Assembly (NCBI RefSeq): GCF_002109385.1 | Contig: NZ_CP020814.1 | Location: 1,180,001-1,244,000 of the forward strand | Reading direction: 5' to 3' | Length of the DNA stretch: 64,000 nt | Origin: Halalkalibacter krulwichiae | GTDB lineage: Bacteria; Bacillota; Bacilli; Bacillales; Bacillaceae_D | Shown here: positions 25,256-33,404 of the stretch, one piece after another | Layout of the letters: each line of letters begins with the position of its first letter | Numbering within the stretch: position 1 is the stretch's first letter | Translations under genes and position numbers: made by a program | Notes under the pieces: generated by a model | Told to the model about the DNA's origin: nothing | Seen by the model: the letters and a program-made list of their open reading frames with translations, nothing else | Databases searched by the model: none

Positions 25256-25891
25256 ATGACAAAAGTCCTATATATTACAGCACATCCACATGATGAAACA
25301 GCATCTTATAGTATGGCAGTTGCAAAAGCTTTTATTGACACTTATAAGCAAGTCAATTCAGATCATGAAATCATAACGATTGACCTTTACAAAGAGGAAA
25401 TCCCTTATATTGATGTTGATGTTTTTAATGGTTGGGGCAAACTTCAATCTGGTCAAGCGTTTGAAGCACTATCAACTGATGAAAAAGCAAAAGTAGGGCG
25501 ATTATCCGAATTATGTGAGCAGTTTATAAGTGCTGATAAATATATTTTTGTAACACCATTATGGAACTTTTCATTTCCACCTATTATGAAGGCTTACATT
25601 GATGCGGTCGCAGTTGCTGGAAAAACATTTAAATATACAGCACAAGGTCCAATTGGTTTATTAACGGATAAAAAAGCGCTGCACATTCAAGCAAGAGGTG
25701 GAATCTATTCTGAAGGACCGGCAGCTCAAATGGAAATGGGTCACCGTTATCTTGATATTATTATGCAGTTTTTTGGTGTTCCTTCCTTTGAAGGCTTATT
25801 TGTAGAAGGACACAATGCAATGCCTGAGAAAGCCGGAGAGATTAAAGAAAACGCTATTGCCCGTGCGAAAGATTTAGCTCACACTTTTTAA
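25256..25891 (+). CDS. azoR: FMN-dependent NADH-azoreductase
   Basis: A 211-residue flavodoxin-fold quinone/azo reductase. ATG 25256 ([14 protein letters not shown]) follows AGAGGG; an upstream in-frame start lacks an SD. FMN-binding segments are [12 protein letters not shown] (about 7-18), [19 protein letters not shown] (about 98-116) and the [12 protein letters not shown] loop. The enzyme reduces quinones and azo compounds with NADH through FMN and protects against thiol and quinone stress. Monocistronic with a good terminator. Confidence 0.93.
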   Translation: MTKVLYITAHPHDETASYSMAVAKAFIDTYKQVNSDHEIITIDLYKEEIPYIDVDVFNGWGKLQSGQAFEALSTDEKAKVGRLSELCEQFISADKYIFVTPLWNFSFPPIMKAYIDAVAVAGKTFKYTAQGPIGLLTDKKALHIQARGGIYSEGPAAQMEMGHRYLDIIMQFFGVPSFEGLFVEGHNAMPEKAGEIKENAIARAKDLAHTF

Positions 25892-25904
25892 TGAAAACAT
25901 TCTG

Positions 25905-25945
25905 GAAAACAAGGATTGGCTTCAAGCTCAATCCTTGTTTTCGTG
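25905..25945 (+). terminator. Terminator of azoR
   Basis: A 14-bp perfect stem (25905-25918 with 25929-25942) whose 3' arm ends in GTTTTC. Confidence 0.85.
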
Positions 25946-25983
25946 AGTTGGATGCGGTGCCGCGCAAATAGCCCTTTATTTGT

Positions 25984-26337
25984 TTAAAAACCATCATCTC
26001 CAGCTGTGTAAGGGATATTTAAGTTTCTTTCAACTGTTCGAAGACGTTGATTAACTCGATTTAGTCGGCCAGTATGAAGCTCATCATTACGATTTAATCG
26101 AATAATTTCATCGTTTACTCGATTTAGTTCACCATTTAGACGTACGATCTCTTCATTAAGGCGTGTTAATTCTTGAACTTGTTGTTGATTTTGTTGTTCA
26201 AGCTGATTGACTCTTTGTTCTAAAGTTTGCCTGCTATCATGCTGGCGTATAAGTTGTTCATTTGGGAAAGCATTTTGATATTGTTTGTAAGAAGGATTTT
26301 GTTGTGGATAAAATTGGTTATAATAATATTGGTTCAT
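25984..26337 (-). CDS. Coiled-coil protein with Tyr/Gln/Asn-rich N-terminus
   Basis: A 117-residue protein with SD GAGGAGG before ATG. Residues 1-28 are rich in Tyr, Gln, Asn and Pro (NQYYYNQFYPQQNP), a composition seen in spore-coat and adhesive proteins. Residues about 38-108 form a regular coiled coil with repeated LN..I.RLN units. No enzyme motif. A coat or structural role is possible but not shown. Confidence 0.65.
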   Translation of the reverse strand: MNQYYYNQFYPQQNPSYKQYQNAFPNEQLIRQHDSRQTLEQRVNQLEQQNQQQVQELTRLNEEIVRLNGELNRVNDEIIRLNRNDELHTGRLNRVNQRLRTVERNLNIPYTAGDDGF

Positions 26338-26454
26338 TAGGAAACCTCCTCTTCGTTTTGGGTTGGATGATTACCCTAATAACCTATGAAAGATTAACGT
26401 GAAATGACAATAGTAAATTAAGTGGGAAGAAGCAAACAGATTGGAGTGGTTAGG

Positions 26455-27446
26455 GTGAAGGCTGTTGTGCATAAAGGGAAAATAGGGTTTGACGGACTCA
26501 AATATCGGGAGATTACGCTAGATGCACCAAAAAAAGGTGAAGTAAAAGTAAAGGTAAAAACCGCTGGCTTAAATCACCGTGATCTATTTGTTTTGAATCG
26601 TCATCAACCAAATGAGCCTGCCCTTGTGATCGGCTCTGATGGTGCTGGGATTGTTATAGAAGTTGGCGAAGAAGTAATCGACGTTAACATTGGTGATGAA
26701 GTCATCATAAATCCTGGACTTGGTTGGAAAGAAAATAGTGATGCTCCACCTAGTGGATTTGAGATTGTTGGATATCCTGATAATGGAACTTTTGCAGAAG
26801 AGATCATTGTATCAGCCGAAAACCTCCTTCCAAAACCTTCTTTCTTAACTTGGGATGAGGCAGGGTCTTATCACTAGCTGCTTTAACTGCTTATCGTGCT
26901 TTGTTTACAAGAGCAAAGATACAACCGGGCATGAAAGTATTAATACCTGGAATAGGAAGTGGAGTAGCAACGTTTTTATTACAATTCGCAAAAGCAGTAG
27001 AGGCAACAGTGTATGTAACATCGCGTTCAAGAAAAAAGTGTGAAAATGCTATTAAACTAGGTGCAGATCAGGCTATTGATACTAATAGTGATTGGGAAAA
27101 AGAGCTTAATGGTGAGAAAATGGATCTTGTTATTGAATGTGTTGGGGCTGCGACCTTTAATAAATCCTTAGAGCGAGTTCGACCAGGTGGTACGATTGTG
27201 ACTTTTGGAGCTTCTGCCGGTGATGACGTAGAAATTAATATTAGACAGTTTTTCTATGGACAGTATAATTTGCTCGGTACAACAATGGGGAGTACTGAAG
27301 AATTTAGAGAAATGCTTGAATTTATTCAAACGTATCAGATTAAACCAGTCATAGATGAGATGTTTCCTCTTGAGCAGTTCGACCAAGCCTTTAAGAGGTT
27401 GGCAGAAGCAAAGCAATTAGGGAAGATCGGATTCCGCATTTATTAA
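26455..27446 (+). pseudogene. Zinc-type alcohol dehydrogenase/quinone oxidoreductase, frameshifted
   Basis: A medium-chain dehydrogenase of about 330 residues. The start is GTG 26455 (KAVVHKGKIGF), 8 bases after GGAG. The N-terminal part carries GLNHRDLFVLN and GSDGAGIVIEVG; the C-terminal part carries the NAD(P) motif LIPGIGSGVATFLLQFA and the family ending. Frame is lost at the G-run 26863-26865: inserting one G turns the terminal DEAGSYH-stop into DEAGVLSLAALTAYRALF, continuing to 27446. Probably a sequencing error. Substrate unknown; few zinc-ligand Cys are visible, so it may be a quinone or enoyl reductase. Confidence 0.83.
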
Positions 27447-27501
27447 ACAAGCAATTCCTACGTGTCTTGATGAGAGTAGATTAAAACTAAATAAATAAAA
27501 G

Positions 27502-27533
27502 AAAGGTTTTTACCATTATGTAAAAGCCTTTTT
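27502..27533 (+). terminator. Terminator of the dehydrogenase gene
   Basis: AAAGGTTTTTAC pairs with GTAAAAGCCTTT (one G-T wobble), followed by TTG. Confidence 0.7.
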
Positions 27534-27611
27534 GCTCGGTTAAAGTATGAAAAAATCAAGTTGAAAGATCAAAGAGTATGCATGAAATCACCAAGAGCTG
27601 TTGCAAACGTT

Positions 27612-27723
27612 GTAAAAACCTCCTGTTAAAATGGTAAAGCAGTGGAAAGTCTATACATGAAAAAGCAAACACGTTACGATGACAATTGTAAACAAGAACA
27701 AAAACTTTTTAGGAGGTTTTTAC
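27612..27723 (+). promoter_or_regulatory. Long-range complement of the lipoprotein SD
   Basis: GTAAAAACCTCCT (27612-27624) is the exact reverse complement of AGGAGGTTTTTAC (27711-27723), which contains the SD of the acidic lipoprotein gene. If both are in one transcript, a 13-bp helix would hide the SD. Whether transcription starts above 27612 is not settled. Confidence 0.45.
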
Positions 27724-27724
27724 T

Positions 27725-28033
27725 TTGAAAAAAACTTATTTAACAGTAGCAACTGCAATTCTTTCTGTGGGAATTCTAGCAGCATGTGGAGATGGTGAAT
27801 TAGACGATCCAACAATGGGTGAAGAACAAGAATTTGAACAAGAGATGGATATGGGTACTGAAACGGATGGTTTCGACGAAACAAATGGTATTGAAGAATT
27901 TGAAACGGACGTAGATACAGAGTTTGATGAAACAGAAAATGATTTAGATACAGAGTTTGACACAGAAGAATCAGAAGAATTTGATGCAGAAATGGAAACA
28001 GAAATGGAAGATACAGAAGAGAACGATATGTAA
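27725..28033 (+). CDS. Extremely acidic lipoprotein
   Basis: A 102-residue protein with TTG start and SD AGGAGG. Lipobox LAAC at residues 18-21 follows a typical signal. The mature part is almost entirely Asp, Glu, Thr, Met and Phe in loose repeats (TEFDETEND, TEFDTEESEE), with hardly any basic residue. It is expected to be disordered and highly negative on the outer membrane face, perhaps binding cations; alkaliphiles commonly have acidic surfaces. Function unknown. The opposite-strand frame here is a composition artefact. Confidence 0.75.
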   Translation: MKKTYLTVATAILSVGILAACGDGELDDPTMGEEQEFEQEMDMGTETDGFDETNGIEEFETDVDTEFDETENDLDTEFDTEESEEFDAEMETEMEDTEENDM

Positions 28034-28068
28034 TAGGCATTCTCTCCCCCGAGAGTTTATATATATTT

Positions 28069-28093
28069 AGTTGGTGACCGACTGCTCTTTTTT
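28069..28093 (+). terminator. Terminator of the acidic lipoprotein gene
   Basis: AGTTGG/CCGACT (one G-T wobble, 3-base loop) followed by GCTCTTTTTT. Confidence 0.75.
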
Positions 28094-28130
28094 AAACACT
28101 CCCCACTCTATTAGAGTGGGGAGTGTTTAA
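28092..28130. other. Near-perfect long hairpin, 18 bp
   Basis: TTAAACACTCCCCACTCT pairs perfectly with AGAGTGGGGAGTGTTTAA over a 3-base loop. It begins inside the T-run of the previous terminator and has no T-run of its own. It could be a transcription road-block or a remnant of a palindromic element. Confidence 0.7.
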
Positions 28131-28230
28131 CGTTAGAATTCATAGGTAGATTTACTTGTGTCTTCTTGCATATTGTTCTTTTGCCATTTTTCTTTATAAT
28201 CTTTAGGTATGTTTAGTTAGGGGAGGAATT

Positions 28231-28812
28231 ATGCGAAAATTTGGCTACATGGTGATTGGCGGAGTGTTTACTTTAATTATTTCAATGGGACTGATTACAT
28301 TTGCAGATACAAGTAGTTCAGTAGAATTAGAGTTGAGCAATGATAATGATAAGGATCTTGCAGAAGTGGTTGAAGTACAGCAAGTCAATGAATCACCTGT
28401 AATTCTTACTGGACCTTTAGAAGAAGAAGAAGAAACGACTCAACTTTCAGACGAGCAAGACAGAGAACATATTTCAGAGCCTAAATCTTTTCTAAAAGAA
28501 TTAGAAAAATTAGAAGTTAAATTAGAAAGTGATCAAACGAAAATTGAAATTAAACAAGAGAGAAAAAAGAATAATATCAAGTCCGAGGTAGAGATAGAAT
28601 TAAAAAATGAAAAAATGAAATTAAAAGATCAAAGGGCAGAGGAGTTTCTTGAAGAGCTTTTTGCTACGATTGAGATCGAATCCAATAAGGATTTAGAGAA
28701 AATAGCAGATCAACTTCTTAACGAGTTTCAAATGAACCCCCACGCTGTGGAGATCGAGTTGAAAGTAAAGAACTTAGACGGTAGAAAATATAAATTAGAA
28801 ATAGAAAATTAG
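28231..28812 (+). CDS. YusW-like exported protein
   Basis: A 193-residue protein with SD GGGGAGG and ATG. A signal or anchor helix spans about residues 5-25 (VIGGVFTLIISMGLITFA) and lacks a lipobox Cys. An acidic linker at about 27-85 is followed by a YusW-like domain at about 88-193, with the Lys/Glu-alternating strand KIEIKQERKKNNIKSEVEIEL and the repeated closing strand VEIELKVKNLDGRKYKLEIE. Bacillus YusW is uncharacterised. It sits just downstream of another highly acidic envelope protein gene. Confidence 0.72.
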   Translation: MRKFGYMVIGGVFTLIISMGLITFADTSSSVELELSNDNDKDLAEVVEVQQVNESPVILTGPLEEEEETTQLSDEQDREHISEPKSFLKELEKLEVKLESDQTKIEIKQERKKNNIKSEVEIELKNEKMKLKDQRAEEFLEELFATIEIESNKDLEKIADQLLNEFQMNPHAVEIELKVKNLDGRKYKLEIEN

Positions 28813-28814
28813 TG

Positions 28815-28852
28815 AAAAGCGAATGCAGATAGTGCTGTGTTCGCTTTTTTTT
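28815..28852 (+). terminator. Terminator of the YusW-like gene
   Basis: AAAAGCGAA/TTCGCTTTT with the 3' arm merging into a T-run. Confidence 0.88.
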
Positions 28853-28920
28853 CTTGTGTATAGTCTTGAAGAGAGAGAAGGTGTCCATAATAGAAAAAAG
28901 AGCAAACAGTAGGTGATTAA

Positions 28921-29208
28921 ATGAAAAGTATTTTTGCTATATTGATTGTGGTCATTCCTCTTATGATGTGGGTAATTGAACGGAAATGGATTCGAGCTAG
29001 GACTCTATTTAATGTATTAGCATACTTCTCTACTATCATTTTTGGTTATATTATCACAACAACCATTTATGAAGTTTTGAGTTTGCAAGAGGTTTTTATG
29101 ACAAGTATTCATGGGATTCTTCTTAATCAGCTTTTTTTAGTTACAGGAGCCTATATAGGTTCTTATTTTCTATATCGTATCGTCATTGTCACTTTGCATG
29201 ATTTTTAG
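28921..29208 (+). CDS. Small membrane protein of unknown function
   Basis: A 95-residue protein with an ATG start and weak SD (AGTAGGTG). Three hydrophobic helices lie at about 3-19, 31-50 and 66-90; a short basic segment (ERKWIRAR) after the first helix is probably cytoplasmic. No family recognised. It lies alone between two terminator hairpins. Confidence 0.65.
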   Translation: MKSIFAILIVVIPLMMWVIERKWIRARTLFNVLAYFSTIIFGYIITTTIYEVLSLQEVFMTSIHGILLNQLFLVTGAYIGSYFLYRIVIVTLHDF

Positions 29209-29249
29209 CTGTATGATTAGGTGCTTGACGAATGTTAAGGAGAGCAGGA

Positions 29250-29277
29250 AGTGGCTCCTTAAACCTTTTGAGCCACT
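29250..29277. terminator. Bidirectional hairpin between convergent genes
   Basis: AGTGGCTC/GAGCCACT with outer AGCAG/CTGCT pairing separates the plus-strand membrane gene from the minus-strand HPr-like gene. T-runs are weak on both sides. Confidence 0.6.
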
Positions 29278-29285
29278 GCTTGTTA

Positions 29286-29534
29286 TTAATTCAGACGTTC
29301 GAATACACCAGTAGCTAGCAAGGCGTTTGTGATTTCGTCTTTCCTGCTTCCTATAATCTGTATTTCGATAATATCTCCTATTTCAAGAGAGATGGAAAGC
29401 AAATCGAGTAGATTTTTCGCATCAACTGACAATTGTCTTTTCTTTATTGAAATCTCTTCAGGAAATTCTCTAGCTTTATTAATAAGAAGACAAGCCGAAT
29501 CCGCTAGGAGTGGCTTTATCACTTTTACTTTCAT
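29286..29534 (-). CDS. Degenerate HPr-like protein
   Basis: An 82-residue protein with SD AAGGAGG. It aligns without gaps to HPr over about 50 residues (ending LLSISLEIGDIIEIQI against HPr's MSLGIAKGAEITI), so it has the HPr fold of the phosphotransferase system. The key residues are gone: the phosphorylated His15 aligns to Leu10, Arg17 to Asp12 and the regulatory Ser46 to Asn41. It can therefore neither carry phosphate nor be phosphorylated at Ser46 like HPr or Crh. It may be a binding partner or decoy. It is divergent from the nucleotidyltransferase gene 162 bases away. Confidence 0.75.
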   Translation of the reverse strand: MKVKVIKPLLADSACLLINKAREFPEEISIKKRQLSVDAKNLLDLLSISLEIGDIIEIQIIGSRKDEITNALLATGVFERLN

Positions 29535-29696
29535 TTATATATCCTCCTTGTTAAAAGGTCTATTTCAAGATCATAATATGTTGAATAGGTAAGGAGAGTA
29601 TTAGACGAATTCATTGGTTTGTGTTTGTTGCAGATGTATAAGTGTTAAATGGAACTAGTTGAATGGTAGTTTGGAATGAATGAAGGAGCGATGATT

Positions 29697-30458
29697 TTGA
29701 AGCGTATGGTTGCTTTTAAAGCGTTAGTAGGATCGGCCAATTATAATCTTGCCACACCAGAGTCAGATCAAGATTATAAGGTTTTTGTTCTTCCTACTTT
29801 TGATGATTTATATCATAATTATATTTTTACGAAAAGTAATGTCGGCAGTAGTATAGATGAAGAATATCACGATATTCGTAAGCTTATTGGCTTATTATGG
29901 AAATCGAATGTGAACTTTATGGAAGTGCTCTTTTCGATTGATGTGATTCAGAGTGATAACAAATTAATACGTGAAGCAATGGATCAGCTATTTAAGATGA
30001 GAGATCAGATTGCTGCGATGAACCTTCCCTACCTTTATAAAGCTTGTAAAGGGATGTATGTAAGTAAGGCGAAGTACATTGAAGAGGGAAATAATGCTAC
30101 AAAGGAATTTGTCCATCTTTTTGGTTATGATACGAAGTCTGCTATGCATACCTACCGTATACTCGATTTTATTGAACGATTTGCAAACAATCGATTTACA
30201 AATTTTAAAAATGCGATAACGTATAGTCATTCAGATAGAGAATTTCTTTTAAGCATCAAACATGGTGCATTCACGAAAAGTCAAATATTGAGAATAATCG
30301 ATGCGAAGCTGCAAATTTTCGGTGAACTTGAACAGACGTATTTGAAGCAAAAACCAAAGGAAGACGTTAAAGAACAATTGGAGAAAATCATTTATCAGTT
30401 AACTGCTAATGTGATACGCAATCAATTGGTGAAAATATCCAATAACAAAGACAACTAA
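29697..30458 (+). CDS. Predicted nucleotidyltransferase (PF10127/RlaP-like)
   Basis: A protein of about 253 residues of the DNA-polymerase-beta superfamily. The SD AAGGAG (29683-29688) best fits TTG 29697 (8 bases); the ATGs at 29676 and 29691 are poorly placed. The catalytic motif GSANYNLATPESDQDYK (about residues 12-28) has the GS and the DxD metal pair. A helical C-terminal domain follows. Relatives are grouped with predicted RNA-repair nucleotidyltransferases, but no substrate is proven. It is divergent from the HPr-like gene and has its own terminator. Confidence 0.8.
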   Translation: MKRMVAFKALVGSANYNLATPESDQDYKVFVLPTFDDLYHNYIFTKSNVGSSIDEEYHDIRKLIGLLWKSNVNFMEVLFSIDVIQSDNKLIREAMDQLFKMRDQIAAMNLPYLYKACKGMYVSKAKYIEEGNNATKEFVHLFGYDTKSAMHTYRILDFIERFANNRFTNFKNAITYSHSDREFLLSIKHGAFTKSQILRIIDAKLQIFGELEQTYLKQKPKEDVKEQLEKIIYQLTANVIRNQLVKISNNKDN

Positions 30459-30480
30459 GCAAGTTACACTTAGTTGTCTT
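30448..30480 (+). terminator. Terminator of the nucleotidyltransferase gene
   Basis: A perfect 12-bp stem (AAGACAACTAAG/CTTAGTTGTCTT) overlaps the last codons; no long T-run follows. Confidence 0.75.
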
Positions 30481-30520
30481 CAGACCGACCGGTTAGTTTC
30501 TAGTTTTCATGATAAAAAAA

Positions 30521-31789
30521 TTAAGAAATTGCGTGTTGATTTTGCTTCGCTTGTAATTCTTTTTCGCTTCTTTTAATATCTAACTTCATTAAGATTGAAA
30601 CAATGAAACCTAATAGAATTAACGCAGTGAAAACGTAGAATACAGGAATGTAACTGTCTGTTCGTTCTCTAATTTGTGAAACAATCATTGGTCCAAACAC
30701 ACCGCCAAGCGACCAAGTAGTTAGTAAGTAACCATGTATCGCGCCAAGTTGTTTTGTCCCAAATAGATCTCCAACAAAAGCAGGTAAATTCGAGAATCCT
30801 CCGCCATAACAACTTACCACAAGCAAGATCATAATTTGGAAGAGAATAATGCTTGTAATAAAAGGAAGTGTTAAGAAGGCAACTACTTGGATGGAAAAGA
30901 AAATGATAAATACGTTTGAACGCCCTAAATAATCAGATGCAGCGGCCCAGCCAAGTCGACCCCCACCGTTAAAGATCCCCATAATACCTACTAATGTTGC
31001 TGCAGCAGCTGCAGATAATCCAACTACTTCTTGAGCCATTGGCGAAGCAACGGAAATCATCATAATACCAGCAGTTGTATTAATGAGCATCATCGTCCAA
31101 AGCATCCAGAAGCGTCTTGTTCGAACAGCTTCTTTAGCAGATAGTTGTTGTAAATCTTTTTTTATTATTTTCTTTCCTGATGCAATATCTTTTTTCATTG
31201 AAGCAGGCATCCAACCTTCTTGAGGAGGAGCAATATAAGAGGCACCAAGAATCATTAGGATAAAGTAACTGCTACCTAGTAAATAAAACGTATTTGAAAT
31301 GCCTATTGCTACCATTAGATTTGCTGCAACTGGTGCGGTAATTAATGAACCTGCACCAAAGCCTAGCACGGCCATTCCTGTTGCCAATCCTCTTCGGTCA
31401 GGAAACCATTTAACTAATGTAGACACTGGTGAAATATAGCCGATTCCAAGTCCAAGCCCGCTAGCAACGCCGTATGTAAGTAGAAACAACGGAAGTGATC
31501 CGATTGCGATCGCAACACCTGAACCTGCTTGCCCAATTCCAAATAAGACTGCAGCAACGATCGCTGATTTCCTTGGTCCATTACGTTCTACAAATTTTCC
31601 AAATAAAGCAGCAGATGAACCAGCAAGTGCCATCATAATTGTAAAGGCAATTGTTACCTCAGTAGCAGACCATCCCATTTGATTACTGACCGGATACGTA
31701 TAAACACTGTATGCGTACGCTCCACCAATGGAAAGGTGAATAGCAATTGCAGACAATGCAATGAGCCATCTGTTTTTTGTTGTCTTCAT
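30521..31789 (-). CDS. OFA-family MFS transporter
   Basis: A 422-residue 12-helix carrier, the second OFA member in the window. ATG with SD AAGGAGG. The first helix (SIGGAYAYSVYTYPV) and the FGKFVERNGPRKSA loop define the family; the GSLITAPVAANLMVAIG stretch lies in helix 5. It aligns throughout with the protein at 11213-12418 but is clearly divergent, so it probably has a different substrate. The C-terminus is charged and cytoplasmic (KRSEKELQAKQNQ). A promoter and palindromic operator lie upstream. Confidence 0.88.
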   Translation of the reverse strand: MKTTKNRWLIALSAIAIHLSIGGAYAYSVYTYPVSNQMGWSATEVTIAFTIMMALAGSSAALFGKFVERNGPRKSAIVAAVLFGIGQAGSGVAIAIGSLPLFLLTYGVASGLGLGIGYISPVSTLVKWFPDRRGLATGMAVLGFGAGSLITAPVAANLMVAIGISNTFYLLGSSYFILMILGASYIAPPQEGWMPASMKKDIASGKKIIKKDLQQLSAKEAVRTRRFWMLWTMMLINTTAGIMMISVASPMAQEVVGLSAAAAATLVGIMGIFNGGGRLGWAAASDYLGRSNVFIIFFSIQVVAFLTLPFITSIILFQIMILLVVSCYGGGFSNLPAFVGDLFGTKQLGAIHGYLLTTWSLGGVFGPMIVSQIRERTDSYIPVFYVFTALILLGFIVSILMKLDIKRSEKELQAKQNQHAIS

Positions 31790-31819
31790 AGACTTCCTCC
31801 TTTTTTAATCATCTCTAAT

Positions 31820-31865
31820 TGTAAGCCCTTACATGTATAATAATGGTTAATGAGCAAAAAATCAA
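31820..31865 (-). promoter_or_regulatory. Promoter with operator for the OFA gene
   Basis: On the minus strand TTGATT (31860-31865), a 17-base spacer and TATTAT (31837-31842) are followed at once by TGTAAG..CTTACA (31820-31833), an inverted repeat over the likely start point. It differs from a CcpA cre core by one base. Confidence 0.6.
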
Positions 31866-31963
31866 ACTAATAAAAAAATTCTTATATTAAAAATTACCAA
31901 AATTTATTCAATTGGCCAATTTAGAGGCATAATTTGGCTCACTTTTTTAAATAAAAAAGCAAA

Positions 31964-32092
31964 AGAAGCCAGGATAAAAGAGTTTTTATTAATGAAATCC
32001 GAACGTAATAGCATAGCATCAGCTCCGAAATTATCCTTCGCTAATGTTATCAACATTCGTATTTTTTAATAAAACTGTTATGTCTAGCTTCT
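31964..32092 (+). repeat. Intergenic palindromic repeat, copy A (short)
   Basis: The ends AGAAGC...TTTTTATT and AATAAAAC...GCTTCT are inverted copies of about 25 bp with several mismatches. The inner AAATCCGAACGTAATAGCAT is shared exactly with copy B at about 41.8 kb and nearly with copy C at 50.6 kb. Copy A lacks the long middle part of the others. It occupies part of the 527-base gap 31790-32316, which otherwise holds the OFA promoter and an orphan terminator. Confidence 0.75.
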
Positions 32093-32107
32093 TTCATGAG
32101 AATTATG

Positions 32108-32135
32108 TAAAAAATCCAGTGCGCCGACACTGGAT
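32108..32135 (-). terminator. Minus-strand terminator with no gene upstream
   Basis: On the minus strand ATCCAGTG-TCGGCG-CACTGGAT is followed by TTTTTTAC, a textbook terminator. The only sequence it could serve is the gap 32136-32316, where a 44-codon frame (32042-32176, minus strand) without an SD runs through it. An unrecognised small RNA or a repeat-borne hairpin is possible. Confidence 0.65.
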
Positions 32136-32316
32136 AGATGATTGAATCAGGTGGCGCTTGACCACTGTGTATATAGACTACCATATCAACCGCCGAAAAA
32201 GATAGCGTTAAAAAATACCAACATCACTCTAGATAAAGGGTTCTTTCACCTAATGGGTTCATTCCTCATAAACTAACGATAACAAATATAAAATATGTAG
32301 AGGAAGGAGTGGGAAT

Positions 32317-33129
32317 ATGAAGAGTAACAAATTATTTCCTGGTATTCCAAAAGTATTTGTGAAAGCACAAAATAATGATGTGAATCAAACAGTATTTTAT
32401 AAAAATACAAGAATGGAACGGATTGGAAATCAAATGAATGAAATAAACGACTCACTCAAAACGCATGATCGGCTTTATACTTCTACTAATAGGAGATTAG
32501 AAGCTCAAGAGCTCTGTTTAAGTAAGGTCCAACAGATGCACGATGAGCTTAAGAATTTTGTTACATTAAAGAGTGAGTTGCAGAAAGAGTTAAAGGAACG
32601 AGTGGATGTTATAGAAAAGCAGGAAAAGGAGTTAGAGGAAGAGCTAGTACAATTACATGACAAAAAAGATTGTTTGACAAAGCAGGTAAGACAGTTAGAA
32701 ATTGCAAAACAGTATTTGGATGATGAGGTGAAACGTCAACAAAGTCAAATAATCAACACTGATTTTCATGTTAAACAGGTAGAGAAAGATCAAGAAAATT
32801 ATAAAGAGCAGCTAGAACAATTAGCTCAACTGGTCGGAGTACAGTCGATTGACCACGAAGATCTGTTGAAAACGGTTAAAGAAAATGAAGAAGAGCAAAA
32901 GCAAATGCAAGTCGAACTGGATCAGTTGATTACTAAAGTGATAGCTTTATCTTTGCAACATCGTGAACAAGAAAAGCTACATGTAGATTTATATACACAA
33001 GTAACCCAATTAAAAGCTGTTTCATATGAGACAACAAAGCAACTGAAACAAGCAATTTCAAGGCTACATTCAGAGTTAAAAGAAGTTGATTTCAAAGTGC
33101 TAGAAAAAAAAGAAAACAGAGTACATTAA
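32317..33129 (+). CDS. Long coiled-coil protein of unknown function
   Basis: A 270-residue soluble protein with SD AAGGAGTGGG before ATG. After a short start (KLFPGIPKVFVKAQ) nearly the whole chain from about residue 35 is heptad-patterned coiled coil rich in Glu, Lys, Gln and Leu, with a break near GVQSIDHEDLL (about 187-197). No membrane helix or signal. It resembles cytoskeletal or spore-structure rods in composition only, which is not evidence of homology. Confidence 0.65.
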   Translation: MKSNKLFPGIPKVFVKAQNNDVNQTVFYKNTRMERIGNQMNEINDSLKTHDRLYTSTNRRLEAQELCLSKVQQMHDELKNFVTLKSELQKELKERVDVIEKQEKELEEELVQLHDKKDCLTKQVRQLEIAKQYLDDEVKRQQSQIINTDFHVKQVEKDQENYKEQLEQLAQLVGVQSIDHEDLLKTVKENEEEQKQMQVELDQLITKVIALSLQHREQEKLHVDLYTQVTQLKAVSYETTKQLKQAISRLHSELKEVDFKVLEKKENRVH

Positions 33130-33144
33130 GAGTAGATCAAAGGA

Positions 33145-33171
33145 TTGTACAATTGGATTTCAATTGTACAA
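33145..33171 (+). other. Hairpin after the coiled-coil gene
   Basis: Perfect 11-bp arms TTGTACAATTG/CAATTGTACAA with a 5-base loop precede the true terminator; no T-run. Confidence 0.6.
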
Positions 33172-33187
33172 AGACTACGGTGTTTGC

Positions 33188-33247
33188 ACGAGATGATCGA
33201 AGAAAGGTCGTAACACGATCTTGCATTCGATCATCTCGTCCTTTTTT
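33188..33247 (+). terminator. Terminator of the coiled-coil gene
   Basis: A 14-bp stem (ACGAGATGATCGAA/TTCGATCATCTCGT) is followed by CCTTTTTT. Confidence 0.9.
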
Positions 33248-33404
33248 ATTGGACGTTTTAATTATGGAGGTGTATAGTATAGTGATATTTGTTTTAAAAC
33301 ATTTTACAATGGTTGAATGAATAGAAGTACTTTTGTGATAGGGTCTTAGTTTGCTTTTGCTGAGGCGAAAATCCTATTGTTCAAAAATAAGCATGGGGGA
33401 AAGA

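Noticed and set aside
27720..28040. Minus-strand frames opposite the acidic lipoprotein
   Set aside because: Arise from repeated GAA/ACA codons on the plus strand; no SD, and the plus-strand gene has a lipobox and SD.
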